Made by a program: the position numbers and the translations under genes. The notes under the pieces were generated by a model that made no database searches, was not told the origin of the DNA, and saw nothing but the letters and a program-made list of their open reading frames with translations. A stretch of 64,000 nucleotides of DNA from Polaribacter sp. IC073 (GTDB lineage Bacteria; Bacteroidota; Bacteroidia; Flavobacteriales; Flavobacteriaceae): the NCBI RefSeq assembly GCF_007997075.1, contig NZ_VORS01000006.1, positions 186,001-250,000 of the forward strand, written 5' to 3'. This document shows positions 37,562 through 47,296 of this stretch, in pieces; positions within the stretch are counted from its first letter, which is position 1; each line of letters begins with the position of its first letter.

Positions 37562-38307
37562 CTAACTATAAAAATCTCTATTAAATTTATTTTCAGCAAT
37601 TAAATATTGATGATTAGAATCTGTTGTAACTACAATTCTTCTTTTTAAAACACTTCTCAAACCCATTTCTTTGATCGATAATTCGATGTAAGAACAGGAG
37701 TTAATTAAGCCTTCTCGTTCTAGCTTTTTTTTGATTCCTACAGCTACCATAAATTTTTTCACTCTCTTTAAAAATAATTGTAATCTTTACTTTTAAATAT
37801 GTTTTTGTGTTTTTTAAAATACAATGTTCTTGTTGTTAAACCAATGATAGTCAACATTTTTACTAACCTTCATAGATTTACACGTCTTTTCAACTGGATA
37901 CATATTGATATTATCTAAAATGAATTGATATCTTATAAGTCGCTCCTGAAGATTTGATATTAAAAGAAGAAAATATCGTTTTCGGGTTGTTTACTCACCG
38001 TCATTTTTAAAATTTCACGTTCCATAGTTACATTCTTTAATTCTTTCTTTAGTGCTTTGAGCTCTTGATTTTCAAGAGATATTTCTTTCTTTTATGAAAA
38101 ATATCCAGATTTTAACTTGTATTAGCGTTTCCATCGTCCAACCATACTCAGGCTTAAGTCATACAGCTCACTAACTTGTTTTGTCTTAATACCAAAATTT
38201 AATAGAGCTATTATCATCACTTTAAAATTATTATAATACTTTTTTACTATAAGTCAAATATAAATTTATAACCTCATAAAAATGGTCACGTCAAAGGTAG
38301 ACACTCC
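37562..38307 (-). pseudogene. Degenerate IS3-family insertion sequence
   Basis: Read on the minus strand from an end sequence GGTCACGTCAAAGGTAGACA (complement at 38284-38303): OrfA pieces FKVMIIALLNFGIKTKQVSE and LYDLSLSMVGRWKR, then ENQELKALKKELKNVTMERE (coiled coil), then OrfB pieces YQFILDNINMYPVEKTCKSM and VSKNVDYHWFNN, and an open fragment 37762-37562 ending RIVVTTDSNHQYLIAENKF. There are many stops and frame changes, and the DDE catalytic core is missing. An internally deleted dead copy. Confidence 0.85.
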
Positions 38308-38329
38308 AGATTTTTAAAAGGAATAAACA

Positions 38330-39040
38330 CATCAATTTACAAGTGAGTATTTATTGAGTTAATTTCCATTTTCAGGAAGCTATCAAGCTTTTAACCAAAG
38401 AATAAATAGACTTTCTAATGTTATGAATACTTTTTTAGGTATGCTTTTAACCCAATTTACCTCTAAGGAATGCTAGACAAAATTTAGTTACTTTCGATAC
38501 CTATTGTGACTTGCTTTGGAAAACGAACAGCTAAAATTGCTCCCAAAATTACAGACGAAGGATATTGCTACACAAGAAGCATACACTATTATGGAATAAA
38601 AATACACACTTTAGGGCTTTGTAATCCAACTAAATTACTACATCCAGAACAAATGATATTTACTGCGGCTTCTGTAAACGACTTTCCACTATTTAAAGAA
38701 GCTTGGTCAGAAAAAGAAAATCGAATCTTTTCGGGGATAAAATAGATCACTCTAAAAGTTTTTTTTTTACAGATATGAATCCTAATTTTAACTCAGAAAT
38801 ATTAACACCAGTAAAGGCTGTAAAAGAGATGCCTAATATTTTAAAAAGTTTAATCGAGCTGCAAGCGATTTATATTCAAGAGCTGTATCTAAAGTTAGAC
38901 AACCAATTGAAGCGCTTTTTACTTAGCTTGTTGAAAAATCAGATATACAGAAAGCTAGCAAAGTAAAATCTACTAAAGGGTTAAATCTACATGTTTGTGG
39001 ACGACTTGCAGCAGTATTATTTAGCTATTGATTCGCACTA
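38330..39040 (+). pseudogene. Degenerate DDE transposase (IS982-like)
   Basis: Pieces in order: YQAFNQRINRLSNVMNTFLG; PKITDEGYCYTRSIHYYGIKIHTLGL (catalytic-domain strand); FTAASVNDFPLFKEAW; KSFFFTDMNPNFNSEILTPV; then SRAVSKVRQPIEALFT, stop, LVEKSDIQKASKVKSTKGLN and GRLAAVLFSY with a stop. The layout matches IS982-type transposases of Bacteroidetes; the exact family is from memory. Frameshifts and stops make it inactive. Confidence 0.75.
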
Positions 39041-40189
39041 CTAATATATTTCAAGCCGAAATTTGTTTTCATTCTGCTATAGAGAATAAAACACATTACC
39101 CTCTTAATATTGCTTTCTCTGAAAAGTCTTCTAGAAAAAGTAGTTAAAATACTATAAGAAAAGATTGTAAACTATTAAAAATAGCATAAAATTATTCAAA
39201 AACAATAAATAAATAAAACATCAAAAGTCTAAGACTAAAATCGGGCTAAAATAATCAATACTAATTGAAGGGATTAAAATAAAAAAGCGTGAATTTATGT
39301 GGCATATATCATTTAAAAAGTATTATATTTACATGTCATTAAGAATAACCCCTTTTATAAGTAACGTTATTTTTATAAATAATGACTATTAAACTCTAAA
39401 ATAAGGCACTATAAATGTGACTTACAAGGGCGAAGCCACGAAAGGTTTGCAAATAATCCAGACACATTGGTTCAAACATAAAACTTGGTAAAAAACTACA
39501 TATTCGCCAAGAATAGATTAAAAATTGCATCATAGAATTAGCTCGTTATATACTGTCCGATAAATTCTAGAACATTTCAAACAATTAGCCCTCAATTATT
39601 TAAAAAATTAAGACATTTAGTGGGAGAGTAATATAACTAAAAAAAAATAGCGCACTCCTGAGTTATTCCTCATAAATAACGGTTGAATGCCCCTAAGATG
39701 TAAATCTGTATTACATCAAATAAAACGCAGGAGCTAGATTCTTGTTCATTCAGAGAGATTATAGGAAGATCTTAAATTTATCTTTTAAAAAAGAAAAAAT
39801 AGATATTAACTACTAATTACCAGTTACTTAAACACTACTACAACACCGTTTGTAGACATGCACTTCTGTTTTACGATAAAAATATTCGAGTAATTTTAAT
39901 GATTTGCTACCAAAAAAACCTGCAAGGTATAGGTTAATCTATGCTAAAATATTTAAAATTAAACGAAAAATATTTGTCTGATTGTATATTTATAACATCT
40001 TAACAGACAGAAATGAGCATGATAAATAAAGAAATATTATAGTTACAGTAAGAAAAGAATAGACCTAATGAAATCATTAACATATTTGAGCCCCCCCCTC
40101 TAGAAAAAAAGAAATTTGGAAGAAAAACCTACCCTAAATATAACAGGTCATATAAACTTAAACTAAAAAAAAAAGCCCCACTAAAACCT
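39041..40189. other. Decayed sequence without a gene
   Basis: No open frame of useful length. Contains stops in all frames, a short run of C (40089-40096) and scraps with coding look (for example LPKKPARYRLIYAKIFKIKR near 39915). Probably remnants of further lost genes or mobile DNA. Confidence 0.6.
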
Positions 40190-40680
40190 AAATAATTACC
40201 TACAGATTTGATCTTCAAAAACCAGCCTCAGGGGTGGTACAAGGTGAGCGTATTCGATTAGGTTGGGAAGCATTAAAACTTAAAAGTAGTGCTATTCTAA
40301 AAATCATAAAAACACATTCACCCCCTAACCTTTATCGAGGAGATACACTTAAATAGCTAAAAGCGGCTATTTATTGTTCAGATCAAAAAAGATAGAAAAA
40401 TAAGACAACCAATAAAGGTTGATGTTCTATTCAACCTATACCTCAAATTGAAAAAGCCTCCAATTTATCTCAAAGACTGAATTATGTCTTTGAAAAAATA
40501 GGAATAAAAAGGTCGCGTAATTAAACCAACATCTTGAAAATTCTGAATTTAAATCATCTAATACCATTGCTAGGTTTATACAAATGTCTTATACCCCAGT
40601 ATTAAATTATTACTCAATTGATTGTCACCCGTAATTCTTCAGAAGTTATTATTTAACATGCTGAAGAACTTAATAGTTGC
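40190..40680 (+). pseudogene. Unidentified gene relic
   Basis: Plus-strand pieces with protein-like composition but separated by stops: YRFDLQKPASGVVQGERIRL, GWEALKLKSSAILKIIKTHS, PPNLYRGDTLK, then PQIEKASNLSQRLNYVFEKI. No family recognised. The order of pieces suggests one former gene. Confidence 0.45.
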
Positions 40681-40801
40681 CTAAAAGCAATCGGTAATTA
40701 ACTGTACCTATACTATGCATTCCTAAAATAATCATATTATCGAATCAAATCAAAAATAAATTAATCCTGTTTTTTAAAATAAACAAGTTACATCCATATT
40801 C

Positions 40802-40963
40802 ATGAGTAAATTAGCCACATTGGAACTAGTGTCAATTAGAACAAAACAAATAACACAACCATTAAAACGTTTTAATGAGGTTGTAAGTAATAGCGTTGGT
40901 TTTACAATCTTCTGTATAATCCTTATTGCAACTGGAGTTATTGTGTGGGCTCATTTTTCTTAG
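40802..40963 (+). CDS. Possible 53-aa single-TM protein
   Basis: MSKLATLELVSIRTKQITQP, a basic linker (LKRFNEVVSN), then a hydrophobic helix SVGFTIFCIILIATGVIVWA. ATG to TAG is open, but with 53 codons in a decayed neighbourhood it may be a chance frame or a fragment. It is 76 nt before the antiterminator gene. Confidence 0.35.
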   Translation: MSKLATLELVSIRTKQITQPLKRFNEVVSNSVGFTIFCIILIATGVIVWAHFS

Positions 40964-41039
40964 ATGACCTTCTCATAATACTTTAAAAGGGATAAGAAGA
41001 TTCTGTTATTTATAAAAAAACTATAATAAATCAGACCTT

Positions 41040-41570
41040 ATGCATACCTCACAAAATAGGTTCGGCAAAAAACAACAGTGGTTCGCAGTATATACGCGCC
41101 CTAAAGCTGAAGTAAAAGTAGACACGAGACTTTCTCTCGCTGGCTTTAATAGTTTCTTGCCGCTACAAACAGTCATAAAGCAATGGAGTGACCGTAAGAA
41201 AAAGGTTCAAGTTCCTTTAATTAATTCCTATGTTTTTGTGCAGTCAAAAAGCATAGACCTAAATAAAATATATAAAATACCAGGAGTAATTAATATTTTA
41301 AAACATTCAGGGAAGTATGCTTCAATTAAAGATATTGAAATTGAAAATTTAAAAATTTTAACGACCAATGGATTTCCTATGAAGGCATACAGGAAGTCTA
41401 AAGATTTATTAAAAGGAACAAAAGTAATGATTAGCAAAGGGCCGTTGAAAGGGCTCTCTGCAAACTATTTGATGAAGGCAGGAAAACACAAGGTAATTGT
41501 TGAGCTTGAAACCTTAAATTGCATTGTTGAAGTAACAGTGTCTTTATGCGACATAAAAGAAATTTCATAA
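41040..41570 (+). CDS. UpxY-family transcription antiterminator (NusG-like) of the polysaccharide locus
   Basis: 176 aa. The N-terminal NGN domain (QQWFAVYTRPKAEVKVDTRLSLAGFNSFLP) is of NusG/RfaH/UpxY type, and a KOW-like C-terminal domain (LLKGTKVMISKGPLKGLSANYL) follows. UpxY proteins load on RNA polymerase in the 5' leader of capsule/EPS operons and let it pass terminators. Its position at the head of the sugar cluster and a strong hairpin before rmlA fit this role. Confidence 0.92.
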   Translation: MHTSQNRFGKKQQWFAVYTRPKAEVKVDTRLSLAGFNSFLPLQTVIKQWSDRKKKVQVPLINSYVFVQSKSIDLNKIYKIPGVINILKHSGKYASIKDIEIENLKILTTNGFPMKAYRKSKDLLKGTKVMISKGPLKGLSANYLMKAGKHKVIVELETLNCIVEVTVSLCDIKEIS

Positions 41571-41808
41571 AAGAAATTAAGTTCATTAGATTAAAGCAAT
41601 TAGTCTCTTTCCTTTTTCTAACACAGTCAGGATTCTCTAATTAAAAATAGAATTTAGTAGGAACTTATTCTAAAGTCAAAAAAAAAAACCCAATTGCATT
41701 ACTCAATCAACTTGTTTTCAAGCTAATTCTTACTGTATTGGCAAATGAATCTTTGATAGAAAAGATATTGGCAAACATTAAACTAATAAACATTAAACAG
41801 ATATACAA

Positions 41809-43143
41809 TTGAATACTAAAAAGTTAATGACTTTCATAGTCCTATTCGGTCTAAGTTGTACAATGCTACACGCACAAAATACCGCTACAAATAATGATTG
41901 GTTACTCCATTTGGGAGCAAATGCGGTAGATGATGGGGGAGACACTAAACTATCAACTCTCTTTAGAGGAGATAACCTTAACTTTACAAGCCCTTTTATT
42001 TTTGGAATTGAGTATGTTAACAATAGTAAATTTAGTTTTACTAGTAATGTTTCATTTAATAAATATACCGCTGGAAAAAATATTGATAACCGTATCATTT
42101 TACAAGAGGAAGCAGCAAGTTACTTAGCGGTAGATATGGCTACAAAGTATAAATTTGTCCAACCCCTAACAAGCAATACTTTTGAACCTTATGTTTTTTT
42201 AGGTTTAGGGTATACTAAGATAGGCAAGTACATAATTGCTACAAACACTGTTCCTTCGGTGGGCAGATTAACAATTAATTCTGGTGTTGGTGCCAATTAC
42301 TGGCTTTCAGATTCTTTTGGTTTAAACCTAGATTTAGCAGGTAAATTTGGAATCAAGTCTGGAAAACACAAAGAATATATATCAAATCAAACACAAGTAT
42401 CTTTTGGTGTTTTTTATTCTTTTAAATTGAAAAGAGAGAGAAATAGTAAGAACGATGATAAAAAAGTACAGTTAGTTCCTTTAGTTCCTATAAAGTGTTT
42501 CAAAACGATACATGTAACCATTATAGATGAGGAAACAAAGAAACCAATTCCAAACCCAAGTATAGCAATTTTTAAAAATGATGTATTAATTGAAACGTTA
42601 AAAACAACTACCGCCGCAGCGTACAGTTTTAAAATAGATTGCAACAATTATTATAGCATTCAATCTTCGGTAGCGAATTACGAGAATGCGAGTATCGTTA
42701 TTAAATCCTCAAAGTTACCAAACCAATCTACTACTGTAGTAATCCGTTTAAAACCAATTGTAGACATTGTTACAACTAGCGACAAAAAAATGATTCATAC
42801 CGACCCTATTTATTTTGACCTAAATTCTTCTATTGTAGAATATAAAGCAAAAATAGAACTGGATAAAGTAGTTCAAATCATGAAAAAATATCCTGCTATT
42901 GTTGTTGAAATTGGGTCTCATACAGATTCTAGGGCAAGTGCTAAATATAATATTTGGTTATCTGATAGAAGAGCGGCATCAACTATTAAATATATTGTAA
43001 CTCAAGGAATTTCTGCTAGTAGATTATCGGGCAAAGGTTATGGAGAAACCCAATTAATTAATAAATGCTCAAATGGTGTTAAATGTACTGAAGACCAACA
43101 TAAATTAAATAGACGCACCGAATTTATAATCAAAGATGAGTAG
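41809..43143 (+). CDS. OmpA-family outer membrane protein
   Basis: 444 aa. The start is TTG at 41809 (NTKKLMTFIVLFGLSCTMLHAQ); the ATG at 41827 would cut the basic part of the signal peptide. A beta-barrel domain (about 25-205) is followed by a linker with an Ig/CarbopepD-like segment (HVTIIDEETKKPIPNPSIAIF) and the OmpA C-terminal peptidoglycan-binding domain (IYFDLNSSIVEYKAKIELDKV, EIGSHTDSRASAKYN, LSDRRAASTIKYI, RRTEFII). It likely ties the outer membrane to peptidoglycan. It sits between the antiterminator and the sugar genes; whether it belongs to the locus is unclear. Confidence 0.88.
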   Translation: MNTKKLMTFIVLFGLSCTMLHAQNTATNNDWLLHLGANAVDDGGDTKLSTLFRGDNLNFTSPFIFGIEYVNNSKFSFTSNVSFNKYTAGKNIDNRIILQEEAASYLAVDMATKYKFVQPLTSNTFEPYVFLGLGYTKIGKYIIATNTVPSVGRLTINSGVGANYWLSDSFGLNLDLAGKFGIKSGKHKEYISNQTQVSFGVFYSFKLKRERNSKNDDKKVQLVPLVPIKCFKTIHVTIIDEETKKPIPNPSIAIFKNDVLIETLKTTTAAAYSFKIDCNNYYSIQSSVANYENASIVIKSSKLPNQSTTVVIRLKPIVDIVTTSDKKMIHTDPIYFDLNSSIVEYKAKIELDKVVQIMKKYPAIVVEIGSHTDSRASAKYNIWLSDRRAASTIKYIVTQGISASRLSGKGYGETQLINKCSNGVKCTEDQHKLNRRTEFIIKDE

Positions 43144-43809
43144 TCTGATATGAGCTGAAGTTCATTTTGATGATTTTAATATGAAAAAGAGTAAAAAATG
43201 CTTTTGTGTTTTTAAAAAATTGTAGCGATAATTAACAGCTTAGAGCATACACCATTATTTGAAGATAAAAATCTCTCTATTATTAACGCTTGCATCGAAA
43301 TCGATAATAATTGGGTGGTAAATTTAAAGAAATAGTGCACCGGAATTTAATAAAAATAGTTCCTTTTGACACATATTAGATTCCTGATTTTGTGTGTTAC
43401 CATAAAATAATTATTAAAATAAAATATATTAGTGCGCTAAAATAATAAGAGGCAAAACAAACTGTTATTTTTTAGAACCGACCAATTTAGAGAGTCTATT
43501 TAAAAAAAAACAAATCATACTCGCGTTACACTTAGCACCTGTTCCTAAAATCAGTCTAATATCCGTAGAAAATAAAATAAATAAACACGCTACACCTTAG
43601 TTCATTGCCCCTTATCTAATTACATATTGAGTAGTGCTTTGACGAATTGTAAAATGAATAACACGTTTTTATTGCATTTAGGTTAACCTAAATACAATTC
43701 AAAACCATATGTTATGAAACCACAGTACAATAAATATTACTTTTTTAAGTAGCATTTTAGGTACGAAACAATGAGTCTCCCCCCAAAAAGCTTTTAGCTA
43801 CTCAAGCTT
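43144..43809. other. Stretch between ompA-like gene and rmlA, no intact gene
   Basis: Scraps with coding look (HTPLFEDKNLSIINACIEID near 43250 and LFFRTDQF near 43470) with stops between them. This would be the long leader of the polysaccharide operon or a decayed gene. Confidence 0.5.
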
Positions 43810-43843
43810 AGCCTTATTAGAATCTTCTAATAAGGCTATTTTT
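43810..43843 (+). terminator. Strong hairpin terminator just upstream of rmlA
   Basis: AGCCTTATTAGAA-TC-TTCTAATAAGGCT, a perfect 13-bp stem at 43810-43837, then ATTTTT. It ends about 30 nt before the rmlA ATG with no promoter box visible after it, so transcription of the sugar operon probably has to pass it, a likely target of the UpxY-type protein. Confidence 0.8.
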
Positions 43844-43871
43844 AAGTTAAAATTGAAAAAAATAAACAACC

Positions 43872-44765
43872 ATGAAAGGAATCATATTAGCAGGAGGATC
43901 TGGAACAAGATTATACCCTTTAACCAAAGGAACATCAAAACAACTATTACCTATCAACGATAAGCCGATGATCTATTATCCATTATCAGTTTTAATGTTA
44001 GCAGGAATTAAAGAGGTTTTAATTATTTCGACTCCTATTGACTTGCCTAGGTTTGAACAGTTATTGGGAGATGGAAGCGATATTGGTATGCAATTTACAT
44101 ATAAAGTGCAACCTTCACCAGATGGATTGGCGCAGGCTTTTATTATTGGTGAAGAATTTATAGGAGATGATGATGTGTGTTTGGTACTAGGAGATAATAT
44201 TTTTTATGGACATGGACTTACTGAGTTGCTTGCTAAATCTGTAAAAAAAGTTAAAGAAAAAGAGAAAGCCATTGTTTTTGGTTATTATGTTCAAGATCCG
44301 GAACGGTATGGGGTGGTAGCATTTGACAAGAAAGGAAGTGCTTTAAGTATTGAAGAAAAACCTGAGAAACCAAAAAGTAATTATGCTGTTGTTGGGTTGT
44401 ATTTTTATCCAAATAGTGTCATTAAAATTGCGAAAAATGTAAAACCAAGTCATCGTGGAGAGTTAGAAATAACAACTGTTAACGAGGAATATTTAAAACA
44501 AAAAAAATTAAAAGTTGAATTGATGGGAAGAGGTTATGCTTGGCTAGATACAGGTACTCATGAAAGTTTGTTAGAAGCTTCAAACTATATTCAGGCTATC
44601 GAAAATCGCCAGGGACTAAAGGTTGCTTGCATTGAAGAAATCGCTTTTGAAAAAGGGTATATTTCAAAAGAACAATTACTAAGATTAGCTGAACCATTGA
44701 AAAAAAATGGGTACGGACAATATTTATTCGGAATAGCAAAAGAAAAAGAAGCTTATGAACTTTAA
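43872..44765 (+). CDS. rmlA: Glucose-1-phosphate thymidylyltransferase
   Basis: 297 aa. [26 protein letters not shown] is the nucleotide-binding signature; [10 protein letters not shown] and GVVAFDKKG / [20 protein letters not shown] follow. It makes dTDP-glucose from dTTP and Glc-1-P, the first step of the dTDP-sugar path. It overlaps rmlC by 11 nt. Confidence 0.97.
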   Translation: MKGIILAGGSGTRLYPLTKGTSKQLLPINDKPMIYYPLSVLMLAGIKEVLIISTPIDLPRFEQLLGDGSDIGMQFTYKVQPSPDGLAQAFIIGEEFIGDDDVCLVLGDNIFYGHGLTELLAKSVKKVKEKEKAIVFGYYVQDPERYGVVAFDKKGSALSIEEKPEKPKSNYAVVGLYFYPNSVIKIAKNVKPSHRGELEITTVNEEYLKQKKLKVELMGRGYAWLDTGTHESLLEASNYIQAIENRQGLKVACIEEIAFEKGYISKEQLLRLAEPLKKNGYGQYLFGIAKEKEAYEL

Positions 44766-45327
44766 AAGAACAGCCATACATGATGTGGTTATTTGTGAAC
44801 CAGACGTAAAAGGAGATGAGCGAGGGTATTTTGCGGAGACTTTTCGACAAGATAAATTAGAAAATTTTCTAGGCTTTGACATTCATTTTTGTCAAGACAA
44901 CGAATCTAAATCATCCTACGGTGTTTTAAGAGGTTTACATTATCAATTACCCCCTTTTGCGCAAACCAAATTAGTACGTGTAATTAAGGGCAAGGTGCTA
45001 GACATTGCAGTCGATATTAGAAAAGGATCTGAAACTTTTGGGCAGCATGTTGCTGTTGAGTTGACAGAAGAAAATAAAAAACAATTATTAGTGCCAAGAG
45101 GTTTTGCGCACGGCTTTGTAGTACTAAGTGAAGAAGCTACTTTTGCTTATAAGGTAGATAATTATTACAACCCAGAATGTGATCGCGGGATCGCCTTTGA
45201 TGATGCCTCATTAGATATTGACTGGAAAATATCACTAGAAAAAATGCAATTATCGCCAAAAGACACTAAACAACCTTTCTTTAAAGATGCGTTACATTTT
45301 GAAGAATTAATAGCATTGTATGCATAA
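44755..45327 (+). CDS. rmlC: dTDP-4-dehydrorhamnose 3,5-epimerase
   Basis: 190 aa. Cupin fold with [31 protein letters not shown] (catalytic His in RGLHYQ), [18 protein letters not shown] and VPRGFAHGF. It epimerises dTDP-4-keto-6-deoxyglucose at C3 and C5. It overlaps rmlD by 8 nt. Confidence 0.97.
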   Translation: MNFKRTAIHDVVICEPDVKGDERGYFAETFRQDKLENFLGFDIHFCQDNESKSSYGVLRGLHYQLPPFAQTKLVRVIKGKVLDIAVDIRKGSETFGQHVAVELTEENKKQLLVPRGFAHGFVVLSEEATFAYKVDNYYNPECDRGIAFDDASLDIDWKISLEKMQLSPKDTKQPFFKDALHFEELIALYA

Positions 45328-46177
45328 TATATTAGTAACAGGTTCTAACGGACAATTAGGCTCTGAGATCAAAGCGTTAGCTCAAACGCATCCAACCTAT
45401 AATTTTCATTTTACAGGTTCTAAAGAATTAGATATTACAAATCATACCGCTGTTAATGCGTTTGTAAAAGCAGCTAATGTCTCAGTCATTATAAATTGTG
45501 CAGCACATACAGCTGTTGATATAGCAGAGAATGAATTAACATTGTCAACGCAATTAAATCATTTGGCTGTTGAAAATTTTGCAAAAATAGCAAAGGCAAA
45601 CAACATTCAATTACTTCATATTTCAACGGACTATGTTTTTGATGGAACGAGTCATATCTCATATAAGGAAAATGATAGACGAAATACACAAAGCGTATAC
45701 GGTAGCACAAAATTAGCAGGTGAAGAAGCTATGCAGCGAATTAACCCCGCAAATTCAATGATAATTAGAACCTCTTGGGTGTATTCTAGTTTCGGAAACA
45801 ACTTTGTAAAAACAATGATCCGTTTAGCGAATCAAAAAAAAGAATTAGGGGTCATTGTAGATCAAATAGGCACACCAACCTATGCCAGAGATTTGGCAAA
45901 AGCACTTTTAGAAATCATTCCGAAATTAAAGAATGAAAAGGTGGCAGTGTATCATTACTCAAATGAAGGCGTTTGTAGTTGGTACGATTTTGCAAAAGCT
46001 ATTTTTGAAATTAAAGCGATAGCTATCAAAGTAAACGCTATTGAAACTTCCCAATACCCCACAGCAGCCAAGAGACCTTTTTTTAGTGTGTTGAACAAGA
46101 ACAAAATAAAGAATGAGTTTCAATTAGAGATCCCTTATTGGAGAGATTCCTTAAAAGATTGTTTGAAAGAATTATAA
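45320..46177 (+). CDS. rmlD: dTDP-4-dehydrorhamnose reductase
   Basis: 285 aa. Rossmann motif VTGSNGQLGSE, INCAAHTAVDIAE, STDYVFDG and VYGSTKLAGE (YxxxK-type). It reduces the keto sugar to dTDP-L-rhamnose, so rhamnose is a likely residue of the polymer. Confidence 0.97.
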   Translation: MHNILVTGSNGQLGSEIKALAQTHPTYNFHFTGSKELDITNHTAVNAFVKAANVSVIINCAAHTAVDIAENELTLSTQLNHLAVENFAKIAKANNIQLLHISTDYVFDGTSHISYKENDRRNTQSVYGSTKLAGEEAMQRINPANSMIIRTSWVYSSFGNNFVKTMIRLANQKKELGVIVDQIGTPTYARDLAKALLEIIPKLKNEKVAVYHYSNEGVCSWYDFAKAIFEIKAIAIKVNAIETSQYPTAAKRPFFSVLNKNKIKNEFQLEIPYWRDSLKDCLKEL

Positions 46178-46216
46178 AATGTTATTCTCTTAAGAATAAA
46201 CTAAGCTCAAAAAAAA

Positions 46217-47260
46217 ATGGAAAAGAAAAACATATTAGTTACCGGTGGTGCAGGCTTTATAGGCTCTCATCTCTTGCGTTTATTGGTAAATAAGTATCCC
46301 GAGTACAAGATCATCAACATGGATGTACTAACGTATGCCGGGAATTTAGAGAATTTAAAAGATGTTGAAAACAACAAAAATTACACATTTATAAAATGTG
46401 ATATTTGCGATCACGAAAAAGTAAAAGAGGTGTTTATTAAGTACAACATAGACAGTGTCATTCATTTGGCAGCAGAATCGCACGTAGATCGCTCCATTAT
46501 AGATCCATTTTCATTTGCACAAACCAATATTATGGGAACGTTGAGTTTGTTGCAAGCAGCAAAGTTTGCTTGGAAAGGTGATTTCGAAAATAAGTTATTT
46601 TACCATGTATCTACAGATGAAGTATATGGTTCTTTAGGAGACGAAGGTTTCTTTTTAGAAACTACCGCCTACGACCCGCACTCTCCCTATTCAGCATCCA
46701 AAGCATCTTCCGATCATTTTGTAAGAGCTTTTCATGACACCTATGGTCTACCAACCGTTATTTCTAACTGCTCTAATAACTACGGATCCTATCAGTTTCC
46801 AGAAAAATTAATCCCCCTTTTTATCAACAATATCTGCAATAACAAACCCTTGCCAGTATACGGAAAAGGAGAAAATATACGTGACTGGCTCTTTGTAAAC
46901 GACCATGCGCGTGCAATAGACATTATTTTTCACAAAGGAAAACTAGGAGATACTTATAATATTGGTGGTTTTAACGAATGGAAAAATATTGATTTGATAA
47001 AAGTGTTGATTGAAACCACGGATCGCTTATTGGAAAGAGAAAAAGGGACTTCCGAAAAATTAATTACTTATGTAACAGACCGTGCAGGGCATGACGTACG
47101 ATACGCTATTGATGCGACCAAATTAAAAAACGAGTTAGGCTGGGAACCCTCTTTACAATTTGAAGAAGGCATTGAAAAAACAGTACAATGGTATTTAGAC
47201 AATAAACAGTGGATGGACAATATTACTTCTGGTACTTATGAAGAGTATTATAAGGATTAA
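46217..47260 (+). CDS. rmlB: dTDP-glucose 4,6-dehydratase
   Basis: 347 aa. VTGGAGFIGSHLLRLLV, HLAAESHVDRSI, HVSTDEVYGSLG, PYSASKASSDH (YxxxK) and NCSNNYGSYQFPEKLIPL. It makes dTDP-4-keto-6-deoxyglucose, the shared precursor for rhamnose and for 4-amino sugars via the aminotransferase further downstream. Confidence 0.97.
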   Translation: MEKKNILVTGGAGFIGSHLLRLLVNKYPEYKIINMDVLTYAGNLENLKDVENNKNYTFIKCDICDHEKVKEVFIKYNIDSVIHLAAESHVDRSIIDPFSFAQTNIMGTLSLLQAAKFAWKGDFENKLFYHVSTDEVYGSLGDEGFFLETTAYDPHSPYSASKASSDHFVRAFHDTYGLPTVISNCSNNYGSYQFPEKLIPLFINNICNNKPLPVYGKGENIRDWLFVNDHARAIDIIFHKGKLGDTYNIGGFNEWKNIDLIKVLIETTDRLLEREKGTSEKLITYVTDRAGHDVRYAIDATKLKNELGWEPSLQFEEGIEKTVQWYLDNKQWMDNITSGTYEEYYKD

Positions 47261-47296
47261 GGTAATATTTAAAGCGGAAATGAAAGAATTTAATTA

